A stretch of DNA of 64,000 bases from Bursaphelenchus xylophilus (taxonomy: Eukaryota; Nematoda; Chromadorea; Rhabditida; Aphelenchoididae). The stretch is taken from NCBI GenBank assembly GCA_904066235.2, contig CAJFCV020000003.1, positions 3,534,001 through 3,598,000 on the forward strand, in the 5' to 3' direction. The notes under the pieces are model-generated. The model was given only the letters and a program-made list of their open reading frames with translations, made no database searches and had not been told where the DNA came from. Positions 1 to 10,249 of the stretch are shown piece by piece (position 1 is the stretch's first letter; every line of letters starts with the position of its first letter). The position numbers and the translations under genes are program-made.

Positions 1-32
1 TTTCGCGTTGAAGTTCAGAATTTAAATTTTGC

Positions 33-182
33 CGGGCCGGCCCGGGCCGAAAGTTGCGGCCCGGCCCGCGGGCCGGAACAGTTCGGCCCGGCCCGGCCCG
101 TTTCAATTTTGCTTTGGCCCGGCCCGGCCCGGCCCGAACACCGGCCCGGGCCGGGCCGGCCCGGGCCGGCCCAGCCCGGCAG
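33..182. repeat. GGCCC-rich low-complexity tract
   Basis: Near-continuous runs of GGCCC/GGGCC, far more GC-rich than the AT-rich surroundings. Frames across it give only Pro/Gly/Ala/Arg-rich products, which I treat as artefacts of the repeat rather than protein. No function can be assigned. Confidence 0.8.
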
Positions 183-905
183 CCAAGTCTACATCCGACC
201 GCAAAAACATTCAGCTTCCACACCAAAGCTTGTGGGTTGGACATCAACGAAGCCGTGTTCAACGGTATTCCCAAACCCAGTGTTTTAGGTTTTTAGTTAA
301 ATTGTAAATGTTTTGATGCAACAATAAATAATGGTTTGGCAAACGGTTATGAGGTTAGTGGTTGTCGATAATGAAATATGACTGCTGGTAATGAGGATAA
401 AACTAGCTTTTACTTCGAATTTCGGTCTAATGAGAACTAACTAGGCGAATTTTTGGTAGACATTTGGAGATGTGAGTTTTAAGAATTCCTTAGCATTGTC
501 GGCCCAGGCCAGCGAAATAAACCTTCATAAAGCTTTTGGATTTTGCGTTGATGAAAGGGAAGAAGGAAATAGCTGTTGATCGTAATGGATCCTACTGTAA
601 GATCAATCAAAAAAACGAGGGAAAATTGGAGCAGTTCAAGTAATCGTTGGAAACGGAAGTGATCAGCCAGCATCGTCGATCCATAAGATGAGATGGATCC
701 ACGATACAGGCAAGAATCATGACCTTAGATGGAGCGATCTTACCCTGACCTGAGAATGGGAACCGTTATGATTCACTCCATGATTTTTTGCATGTGATAA
801 ATGTAGATAAATTGCAATTGAAAGAGAAGAACTGTTTAGTGAAGGCAAAAGCATACGATAAAAAATTTTTGTTTTATTTTTTAATTAATATGTATTACAT
901 ATATG
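183..905. other. unassigned stretch
   Basis: No gene I can support. A minus-strand frame at 479-673 (64 codons) holds an internal polypyrimidine-AG that could be a splice acceptor, but the predicted peptide resembles nothing I recognise and lacks a convincing start or partner exon. It could be the end of a decayed gene. Confidence 0.4.
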
Positions 906-1091
906 TACTAGCCGTTCGCAAAGTCGGTAGAGTGATTTCGCCGACATGCAATGCAAAAAATAAAAGCCCACTTTGCATTGCGCTTTTTTCGGCTTTTGCA
1001 CAGGTCTTTCTGGGCTGTCGTTCGCATTCTGGCTTTTTTTTGCCAAGTGCATGTCGCTGTAATCACTCCAGCGACTTTGCAAACGGACTTA
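906..1091. mobile_element. MITE, CTAG-CCGTT-AAAGTCG family, copy 1
   Basis: About 180 bp with imperfect inverted ends (left CTAGCCGTTCGCAAAGTCG, right CGACTTTGCAAACGGACT read inward), flanked by TA on both sides. There is no coding capacity. A second copy is at 24101-24291. The interior carries GCACTGTGCA-like words seen in other small elements of the window. Confidence 0.65.
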
Positions 1092-1434
1092 TGGCCGTAT
1101 TTGTGCAACTTGTGTGATCAGTATTGAACCAAAGCACACCGTCTGCTTTGTCAGCGTGATTAGAGAAAGCTGACGGTGCGAAAAGGGCATAATAATGCTG
1201 TAAAAATATATAAACGTATGACCATTTCTCCTATCAACAAAAACTACCATCGGAAGCTTGAACATCGTATTCTCAACAGTCTCCGCTCGTTTCTTCGCAT
1301 CCAAAAAAGTATTAAAATGTTTGAGAAATACGTTCGATCACTAGAGCATAAGACACAGCATCTGCGATGCTCTTTTTTATCTGAATTATAGGCCTATCAG
1401 CCCACAGCACAATAACCTACAAAACTCCATCTAT

Positions 1435-1440
1435 TATAAA
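1435..1440 (+). promoter_or_regulatory. TATA-like box upstream of the first lysozyme gene
   Basis: TATAAA 32 bp upstream of the ATG at 1472, in an otherwise open upstream region. The spacing would give a very short 5' leader. This rests on motif and position only. Confidence 0.4.
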
Positions 1441-1471
1441 GAGATGGAATGTTGTTCTACACGCATCAAAA

Positions 1472-2270
1472 ATGTGGAAGAGCGTTTTGTTCATAATCGC
1501 TTTCGGCGTTTTCGTTTTCGCGGAGGAGCTGACTGAAAGCATCGATACCGTGGATGAGATCACCGAGAAAGCCTACAGGTGCTTGAAGTCAACGAACTTG
1601 GAGCACGTCACGGTTCGTGTGTATGCGAACGGAACGAGTGATGAGGTGGGATACAAGAATTTGGAAAGGGTTCTCGGTAGGAGTCTCAAGTTTTAAGTTT
1701 TCGTTTTTACGTCATCATTTCAAGGTTGCTATGAAATTTGTTGTAGGACGTATGTCAGTGAATGTTTACGTCGTCCCAAGCCCATTCGACGACCCGGTCC
1801 GTCAAGTGGAGGATATGGTGAACCACACAAAGAGCCACAAATGGGTGAATGGCACGCTCTATATTCAGATAACTGATCCGTCGAAGTGGAGTCGAAATAA
1901 GGAAGAAAACGGGCATTTTATTAAACGTTTCGCGGAGGCCGCTCAGGTACGTCGATCACAAAAATACAGCTATCCGTTGATACAGCAATCATTGTTTACG
2001 TTTCAGTCGAACGCGATTAAAGTGGCCTACCTTACAAGCTGGTACGACTATCAAACAATCACCGGCAACACCAAGATCATTCCCGTTGGAAAGTTATGGT
2101 ATTGGGAAACTAATGGAGTTGGTCCGGAAGCCCAGACGGAGAATAATTTCGCGGATTTCCGCCCTTTCGGTCCGTTCCAATCTCCCCCAATCGCCAAGCA
2201 GTACTGTATTCAAGAGAAGTATTGCGGCTTGAATGTCAACAGAAACGTTTACACACCTAAACTTTTTTAA
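1472..2270 (+). CDS. LYS-type (GH25-like) lysozyme, secreted
   Basis: Three exons: 1472-1676, 1747-1946, 2007-2270 (222 aa), with GT-AG introns in phases 1 and 0. The N-terminus (MWKSVLFIIAFGVFVFA) is a clear signal peptide, so the product should be secreted, probably into the gut lumen or body fluid. The body matches the pattern of nematode LYS proteins (the C. elegans lys group, related to Entamoeba lysozymes and GH25 muramidases): a Cys near residue 36, 'ITDPSKW', 'TSWYDYQTITGN', 'LWYWE', a 'DFRPFG' block and a C-terminal 'CGLNVNRNVY'. These enzymes cleave or bind bacterial peptidoglycan in digestion and immunity. I cannot place every GH25 catalytic acid by eye, so activity is inferred from family. 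It faces a paralogue with the same exon structure at 2577-4039 on the other strand, with about 300 bp between the stop codons. Confidence 0.78.
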
Positions 2271-2320
2271 CTTGTCCGTTTCTTTGCTCGACAAAAACCA
2301 TTGAATTTGTTGATTCCGGA

Positions 2321-2326
2321 AATAAA
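2321..2326 (+). terminator. polyadenylation signal AATAAA
   Basis: AATAAA 51 bp after the stop codon of the lysozyme gene at 1472-2270, the normal position for a nematode 3' end signal. Confidence 0.5.
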
Positions 2327-2576
2327 ATTGCTTGAGAGCCTGCACGTGTATTCAATTCGCTTAGATCCGGCACAAGATCAAGAAGTAAAAGGTAGCCAAG
2401 CCTGCAGACATATACATATATGTAGAAAGCATTATTGTTTTGTCGTCAGCAACTTCTCTTCAACCAACGACTCCGTCGATAACTTGTTGAGTTCAGATGT
2501 TTCGAACAATTTTGCGATGTATTGTAATTACAGCAAAAAATATAATAGACAGCCAGAATTCATTTAGAAATTGAAT

Positions 2577-4039
2577 TCAAGTGTGGTTAGTGGAAGCAAC
2601 ACTCGGCCCAGGTGCCAATGGTCCATTCATAAACACATGTTTGTTCACAACCACTCCGCACACATTTTCTTCAAGTCCATACATCTTGGCAAACGGAGCT
2701 CTGCGAAATAGGCCAAACGTACGAAAATCATTCACATTCGGTTGAGTTTCGGCATTCAGTCCGACTCCGAGGGTATTCCAATACCAAAGAGGCGATTCAG
2801 GAATGGTATTTGAGTTTCCAGTAATCAGATAATAGTCGTACCAGCTGGTAAAAAGCCCAACAGTTATGTTCCAGGCCTAAAAATTTGAATGACTCCTCCC
2901 CCTTTTAAACACTCCCCCCCCCCATTTTGAAAATTGAAAAAAATAGGTCCAACTTACAATATGACATATGTGACATATTATACGATGAAATTTTTTTTCA
3001 AGTTGAGATTTCAAATTAAAAAAAAAATTTCAAATTTCTTCAAATTTCAAATTGAGAAAAATTCTCATCGTACAGCATATCACATCTCATTTTTCTCAAT
3101 TTAAAAAAAAATTTCATCGTGTAACATGTCACACATTCATTTTTCTTAATTTGAAAAAAATTTTCATCGTATAACATGTCACACATTCATTTTTCTCAAT
3201 TTGAAAAAAAAATTCATCGTATAACATGTCACACCTCGCTTTTTCAATTTTCAAAATGGGGGAGAGTTGAAAAAGGGGACATTTCAGATTGGGAGAGAGT
3301 TCAGAAAAGGGAGTTCAGGCTCAACCGATAATTCGAATATTGGCCGCGAAGGGATCTCAATCTTACCCCGGCTTCTTTTATAAACTGATTAATGAAGGCC
3401 ACGTTGTCTTGCTTCGCCTTGTTCCACCTCATTGGGTCAGTCACTTTGAGGAAAATCCTGTAGAAAGTAAATCCATGCCTCTTTGCGGCATTGTAAATCG
3501 CGATGACTTGACGAAACGCCGGTTCAGTTGGATCAATCTTTGGAACCACGTAAAACTCAGCTTGGAACTTCTCTGCAATTAGGACCAATCTCTTCGTGTT
3601 TTACGACATAAGAGCTGCGAGGACAAGCTTACAGAGGATTGTATATTTTTTTGGATCCACTCAAAATTACTTTCCTTACTAGTCAGTCGGGAAAATAATG
3701 TGGGGTTGTCGCAGCAAAATAAAAAAAATACATGCCAAATCTCCATCCAGCCATCACAGCCGATAGACAGATATTTAAATTTTAGACCATCATTTTTTTA
3801 GTCGATAGAAACTCACGGTAAGCAAGCGCTACATTTTTGTACCCAATTTCGTCATCTCGACCGTCATTATAGATTCTAAACGCGAAAATCTTGTTATTCT
3901 GCTTGGCTAAGCACTGCAGGTTGTTCTCCAACAATTCTGAAGACGTGCCGATTCCATCGGTTATGGTATTCAACTTCAAATCTTGGGAACATCCAACAAA
4001 AACAGCAAAACTGAACAAAAAAGCAAGTATATTGCTCAT
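2577..4039 (-). CDS. LYS-type (GH25-like) lysozyme paralogue, secreted
   Basis: Three exons read from high to low coordinate: 4039-3817, 3572-3367, 2876-2577 (242 aa). Intron phases (1, 0) match the neighbouring lysozyme gene, showing common origin by duplication with inversion. It starts with a signal peptide (MSNILAFLFSFAVFVGC). Shared landmarks are 'FYVVPK', 'VTDPMRW', 'TSWYDYYLITGN', 'LWYWNT', 'DFRTFG' and 'CGVVVNKHVF'. The C-terminus is about 12 residues longer than that of its sister. Intron 2 (2877-3366) is swollen by a satellite-bearing foldback element, whereas the same intron of the sister is about 60 bp. The coding frame is intact. Role as for the sister gene: secreted muramidase-like protein, by family. 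The protein has diverged strongly from its sister, so the duplication is old. Confidence 0.76.
2884..3315. mobile_element. foldback element with inverted satellite arms, short copy
   Basis: Lies in intron 2 of the minus-strand lysozyme gene. The outer ends are inverted and CCCC/GGGG-rich (left ACTCCCCC words, right GGGGGAGAGTT words). Next in are inverted copies of CATTTTGAAAATTGAAAAA, then units of about 48 bp containing TCATCGTATAACATGTCACA in opposite orientations on the two sides. This is the same architecture and unit as the much larger element at 20395-23875. No coding capacity. Confidence 0.7.
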
Positions 4040-5980
4040 AGCGGCCGAAAGTCCACAAATCCATCAAAAACTTGATATTTATTCTGTTGAATAAGGTGTG
4101 GTTATATGAAATCATTAATCCAAAGGATCCTCTTAGAGCGTTCTAAACAAAAAAAAGACAATGTCCGATCATCATTTTTTTGAACCTCACCCTTTCGTAG
4201 TATTTCTTTGTTTGTTTTTTCTACCCATAAGATTGTCAAAGAAATTTAGTATGACAGAAATTTTGCAGCCGCCGCTTTCTAAGTTATGGCAGTTTTCTTC
4301 CAAAAAACTGTTTTTGAACCTTTAGAAATGCCTGGTTAATCCTACGGTAACTCATGAAGCCACTTGCGTACCAGGAAACTTAATTCACAACGTCGAACTG
4401 CCAAATTCATCGTTAAAAATTCCTATTGTAAGCATTTGACTGATTTCCAAACATGTCCACAGAATCTCCGTGGTTTTTCTAGCTGCATGCAAGGTGGTTG
4501 CCCGCTAGTGAAGGCCCACTCATTGGAATGAAAAAAAAGAAGCGGAGATTCATTTTTAAGGATACTTTTTTCAGCAGCCAATATCTCTTGCCACAAGAAT
4601 TTTTACATTGTCAATTTTATTTTGAAATGGCCTAAATTTCATGTCAGTCTTTATTACTATAAAAAGTTGGTTGGGAATGGATCAAATTGCAAAATGATCA
4701 AGAAAATTACATATTTGTTTACAATTTCAAACAGTGACAATAACAAGTTTCACAAACTTCACGCAACCCTTCAAATGTTTGCCGATCTCGCGAACAGTGT
4801 TGTTTGTTCGAAGCGATTACCGGGTTGTTTGGATTATTCTTTTTGCCTCTTGACTCTCTTATCTCCGCTGTTCTCGCCTCCGCTCGTCTTTTTTAAATTT
4901 TTTTGTCAAATGGTTTTTTAGGATGAGGGGAAATCAAAAGAGAGTTTTGAACTGCGAAAACTTATTTACTCAACTCGGTTTTCAACAGGGTTTTGGGTTG
5001 ATTTGGGTCTATTTGAGTTGAATTCTTGCTTCACAAGAGTGGAATCTTACAGTAATCCAGTTTTTGTATGTTTTATAGCTTTTTCTTGATTTTCTTGGCT
5101 CAAATTACGACACTCAATTTTTGAAGAAACTTGGCTCAAATTTAGATCAAAATTTTTCAAGGCGTATGCAAGAATTTTCGACTGCAAGTTGCGAAAAGGG
5201 CTCTCTAGGTCAAAATTTGACAAAAAAAAATAGAAATTCTCTTTGGGACTTTCGATCTTTTTCTGCATTTAAATTATTTTTCCCACAAAATTGGCGAGGC
5301 CAAAACGAAAATAGTCTTTTTTTGCTGACCACTCTCTTCATTTCCCGCACTACCTCGTCTGCAAAGATCGTTTATTATCTCGGCTGCACCTGCAAAGCAC
5401 GACTTTAAAACTTCAGGAATTGAAATATGGCAAAGATACGCTAACTAGGCAAAATTTGAAAAAAATAGAGTCGCATTTTGAGAATCTCTCATTTAAAACT
5501 CTCATTTCTCATCAAATTATTTTAAATTTTTCGAAAAATTCCGTCCAAAAAAACCGATAAGACCTCGTTGATCAAAAAAAGACCCTTTGAACTGGAAAAC
5601 AAAATCAATCAGACTAAGTTTTCTCCACTCTACCCATCTTCCCCGCTCCATTTTTCATCTTGTTTTATCAACTCTCCATTAAAATGGCACTGCCATGTGC
5701 TGATTTTTGATTTCCCAATTTTTGGTTTCGCTTTGTTTTTTGATTTTTCGTCTATCAAAGGAATTGGAGGAACTGATAAACTTTTGCTAATTGCCTCAGG
5801 GAAAATTTTATTTCTTGGCTGACAATAGCTAATGAGGTCAAAAATATCCGAAAATTTTTTATTTTATGGTGGTTTAGACTGTTGCTTCACGAAGTTATAC
5901 TTGTTTGGCTTTGAAAAAGGCAAAATAATTTTTTTGGGGTTGTTAGAGTTTGATCTTACTCATCAAAGCCTTATTCCTTC
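4040..5980. other. intergenic, nothing recognised
   Basis: AT-rich sequence with scattered short frames and no frame with paired splice sites or recognisable protein. I see no repeat with a second copy in the window. Confidence 0.4.
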
Positions 5981-6062
5981 GCGAGACCCCGGAATCGAAC
6001 CAACCCACAAAAGAATATCGAGCGGATGCTTTATCCACTCGGCTAACCGAACCACTGAACGC
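5981..6062 (-). repeat. tRNA-derived (SINE-head-like) sequence
   Basis: The minus strand reads an A-box-like GGTTAGCCGAGTGGATAAAG and, about 40 nt later, a B box GGTTCGATTCC, at tRNA spacing. The ends do not pair as an acceptor stem, so this is a tRNA-derived repeat or decayed tRNA rather than a working gene. The class resembles Leu/Ser-type D-arms; identity is uncertain. Confidence 0.55.
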
Positions 6063-6166
6063 CGCTCTTCTTTTCCGAGGGAAGAGAAAGAGGAAATTTT
6101 TGTGGAACTTTCGGTCGATTTTTCTCGTCGGCCGTGCTTATTCCGCAGCTGGAAAATGGCTCTTTT

Positions 6167-7402
6167 TACAGGGTGACCCAAAATAACGGAGACAAAAGAT
6201 TTCCCGTTTTTTCTGCGACTTATGAAGATTCATGAGTGATTCCTTATTTATACTAAAGTACCACGTTAGTGTAATTTTATATACCGAAAGTTTTGTTGTA
6301 CGACGCCCTTGTGCCTTGAACCACATCAATATATCCGGTTGACTCGGACCTTTCTGCCCGTGGGGTCTTTTTGCAAGAAAGCTGCCTTGCTCAAAAAAGA
6401 AAATTCGGAATAGTTTGAGATTTGCTGTGCTTAATTATCATAATATGGCCTTTAAAACGGGCCATCGTACTAAGCTCAACTATCGATGGTTCAAAAGTTA
6501 CAGCCGAGCATTTACAGGCAGTTGAAGTGCAAAAATCGGCCTTTTTTGAAAATGTAGGCGTAAAAAGGACTTTAAACGTTAGATAAGGCAAAATGTAATA
6601 TGAGTTACTAGAAGATGATTAAAGAAACACCATAGAACCAAAAGAGAAACATTTTGTAACTTCTACGGAATGCTATTTGGTAATCACTAGGATTCTGCCT
6701 TATTTTTGCCGTAGGCGGAATACCAGTCGAGCCGGTGGCACATAAAGACCGAAAGTGCCCTAGGCCGATTCTCAAGAGTCGTATTCATAAGTGTACAAGA
6801 GCAGAATGCGCCGTTTTTATCTATCTTGTCATTCTGTTATCGATAACCCATCTTTCTCAAAGCCGCGTGCCATGGGGTAGTTCTGGGCAAGAAACTTGTC
6901 AAGGAAAATCTGTTGCTACCAGCAAGCAATCACAGCTTTTTCCAGAATTATTGTAGTTATGAATAGAACACGTACTAGTGGTTTTAGCTTTATTCGAAAA
7001 AAACTGAATTTTTTATGGAAAAAATTTGGAAAAAATTGCGATCTTCAATGTTGAGATCGGTACCACCGTAGAAATAAAAACCATAGCCCAGAAATATACA
7101 TAACTGCTTGCTTAGAGACGTAGTAGTCTAGCAAAGCAAATGAACTTGCCATTTCTGCGGCTGTAGTACAGCCATGCTCTACACAACACAAAGGAACCAA
7201 AATTGAGGGCCAAAAAAACGGCGCAAGGCATTTTTGTTAAGCTGTAACTTTTTACTGCGACATGATGACTCCGCCAAATTTTCGTGAATTATAGAGAAAG
7301 TCTTATAGAATATTAGCCACTGTCGCTTGTGATTTTACAACGCCCGGGTTTCGCGGTGGGACCCTTCAAAAATTTGTCTCCGTTATTTTGGGTCACCCTG
7401 TA
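6167..7402. mobile_element. TIR element, CAGGGTGACCC family (1.23 kb), TA target site
   Basis: Perfect 28-bp terminal inverted repeats starting CAGGGTGACCCAAAATAACG at 6169 and ending at 7400, bounded by TA on both sides. TA duplication and CAGGGTG-type ends are typical of Tc1/mariner (IS630) superfamily derivatives. The interior has no open frame of transposase size, so it is non-autonomous. Confidence 0.85.
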
Positions 7403-7826
7403 TACCAAAGTTGACCTGCTCTATCCACCACTACTAGTCATTTTGCCAAACGCCGGGGGAAGTTCAGACCATTCCCTCGTCAGTAAATTACTCATTGTTT
7501 GTTCTTTTTTGGTTTTTGGATTTTGTTTCGCCTACTCATAAGGGTGCGGCTTTGGTCGGGATGAACAAAATTATTAATATTTTTTTGAAATTGAAGGGGA
7601 AATCCTAAAATTGTGGGTGTTAATGTTTGTTGACAAAGTCGTTTGAAGTGCAACAACGTGGGTGTGGTAAAAAAGAGACCAAAAAGATATAATTTTTAGA
7701 ATTTGAGAGCGAGATCTGACTGCTTGTAAGCGCAATAGGACGGTTACCATTTTTTTCGACAAGTCATTCTGGGGTGTGGTAAGAGGAGATCAAAACCAAA
7801 GATTCAAAAATTCTTGCTATTTTATC

Positions 7827-8080
7827 TACAGCGGCGGACCTGATCCATTGGATGAAAACGTACCATTTTGCATCCGGGAAGTATTAAAAATGCAGCAAAA
7901 TACCTCCTTCTTCAAGTGAAAAGCTCCGATTTCAAAAGTGCGCCCACTCTTTTTTTGAGTAAAAGGGCGCAGTTCAAAACGAAGTTTTTTTGTTGGAGAG
8001 GGAGGCATTTTGCCACATTTTTGATACTTCCCGGATGCAAAATTATACGTTTTTGCCACTGGATCAGGTCCCTCACTGTA
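7827..8080. mobile_element. MITE, CAGCGGCGGACCTGATCCA family, copy 1
   Basis: 250 bp, TA on both sides. Both arms carry inverted GGACCTGATCCA near the ends and inverted GGAAGTAT...AAATG further in, so most of the element can fold into a hairpin. A second copy with the same ends is in intron 6 of a tandem-family gene at 41269-41525. Confidence 0.8.
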
Positions 8081-10249
8081 GCAGCATTTTTCAAATTAAA
8101 CTTTTTTATGAATGTATTAAAATACGTTTCAGTAGCTGAATTGTAAAAATAATCCGTCTTATGCTCATTTATGATGTTTATTCCAAATAAAAACTGTTAA
8201 ATCCTCTTTGGTTCGCCGCTAATGACAAGAATAAAATACATATAAGAAAATTACTTTTTAGCGGATTGAGCAAGGAAATGACGGATTTTCGCATTTAGGG
8301 GTCAAGAAATATCCTATAAAAATAATTTCTCATCGTTTTTTACTCTAAATGTGAGTTTTTACTTTTTTATGCTACCAAGTTGACCTCAAAAAATGTACAA
8401 AGAATAGTAGAAGAACTACTCGTATTTTAAAATTCATATTCTTTTGCAAATTGTTCCTTGCTCTCCAAAAATTGGCCACCAAATCCAGGAAATGAATTCA
8501 TAATTTATGAATCAACCCTGCCTTGCGGCCTTGATTTTTCTCTAAATTTTTGTCTCTTTCTTGATTGGAAAAGCAAAAAAATTTAATTTACTTTTTACGG
8601 GCTGTCATTGTAAGACTGTTTTTGGAACAAACCATGCGTTCTGAGGAAATTGATTGCAATTTTCAATGTTTTTCTTAATTTTCACGTAACAAATTTGGGA
8701 AATTTTGATTTTTGAGTAAAAGTTCACCGAACTTTTACCTCGAAATTGATCCTAGTTAAATCTAAGGATGACAGAATCTCTGTCTAGTAACATTTTTAGC
8801 ATTTTCTATCCAAATTCCAACGCCTACGTCAACTTTCTTACACATCCATGGGATGACTATTCGCTAGTGTTTTAGTCATCTCGTTCCGCGATATTTCAGG
8901 CAAACTTAGCTTTAAGAATTATTCCAAACAATATTTGTAGCGTTTGCTCGCCTCTGGGTACTGTATTCCGCAGCAGAAATTTGAAGGAAGCCTTAGAAAA
9001 TCTCGGACAACATCAGATATCAAGTGTAATATAGCGAGATGGAGAAGGAGAAATGTAAGTGCTTTTATTTTTAGGGTGTGATATTAGGTCCTATCTTTCC
9101 ATTTTTGGCCATTTTATTTCACAAATGCATTTGCAAATGTGCACCTTCTTCTTTTAATATAGAGGAACAGTTGACTCATAACTAATAATGGGTCAAGTCT
9201 CCCGCTGATGCGCGAATTTTTCCCGAATTGCGAGAAATTCTCGAGAAAATAAAAATTTATGCGTTCGGCGCAAAATTATATTATTCAGGGCGACCCTCCA
9301 CACATCTCCAAGCCCCGTTCGAACGGTTTCTCGGACCATGACCTCCTTTTCCAGCCGTTTCCACCCCAAAAATCTCTTCTCGCGGCCTTTTTCTGGTCCC
9401 CTCAAGGTTTTCATTGTTCCCGCGCTGCCTCGGACACTAATTTCCGTGGCCCTGAATGTGTTTACTTCCGAGATTATAACACCAAACGAGCTAATTTCAC
9501 GAAATTCGAGATGATTTCGTTGCACGGCATTCTGTACTTTTGGGACACAACCGATCTCCGCGACTTTTTCTATTTTTTTCGCAGTGTGCGTTGTTTCAAA
9601 CACGAAACGCCATTTTTTATTTTTACGGCGTTGTTTATACAAATATATTGCTTGCGGGTGTTTTGGCGGGTTGAGTCAGAGCATTTTATTGTTTTCGAAG
9701 TCGGAAAAGAACATTTTTAGTCGTCTTTAGTGGCTATTTTGCGTTATTTTTCTTTCTTTCCTCTAGTATAAGGTGCAGTTCCGGAAGTGGGCGGTAATTT
9801 TAAGCTGCTGATCCGGAATTTTTGCTGATTGTAGCTAATGCAATCACAGAGATTTACTGTAATTTTTGTTACTTTTTTGAGGTATTTCCTGTTGTTGTAA
9901 TCCATTGTTTATAGTTTTTGTTGCGGGTGGAAGAAATTGTTTCTTCTGGATGCATGTCGGAGAACTCTGCCCGAAATGAGTTTGTAATTAGAATGAATCA
10001 CCAAAATTTCGTTTTGTCAGTTTCCAATTAGACTTTAGTTTCAAATTTTATATTGCACTAGACGAATAGGAAAATTATCGAAATTTTAGGTGTGAATTGT
10101 CTGAATCTTTCATGTTTCTTGTTTATTATCTCGAATTTGCCTTAGTAAACCTTAGTCTTCTGATTTCGAGACCTAATTATCACTTTCGAATATTAATTTA
10201 CCTTGCTTTAGTGGTCCACAAAAACGATCAGCTGAACGAGTTGCTAGCC
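8081..10249. other. upstream region of extended synaptotagmin, no supported CDS
   Basis: No homologous protein found. 9180-9720 is richer in GC than its surroundings and open on both strands (about 150 codons each), but neither frame shows splice signals or a recognisable domain. It could be promoter or an untranslated first exon of the gene starting near 10250. The acceptor-like TTGCTTTAG just before 10212 supports an upstream non-coding or short coding exon. Confidence 0.35.

Noticed and set aside
29..307. Pro/Gly/Ala/Arg-rich open frames
   Set aside because: They are the translation of a GGCCC simple repeat in two frames, with no splice or start context.
9193..9720. Long overlapping open frames of about 150 aa on both strands
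   Set aside because: No recognisable domain, no splice partners and equal openness on both strands; more likely base composition or a non-coding exon or promoter region.
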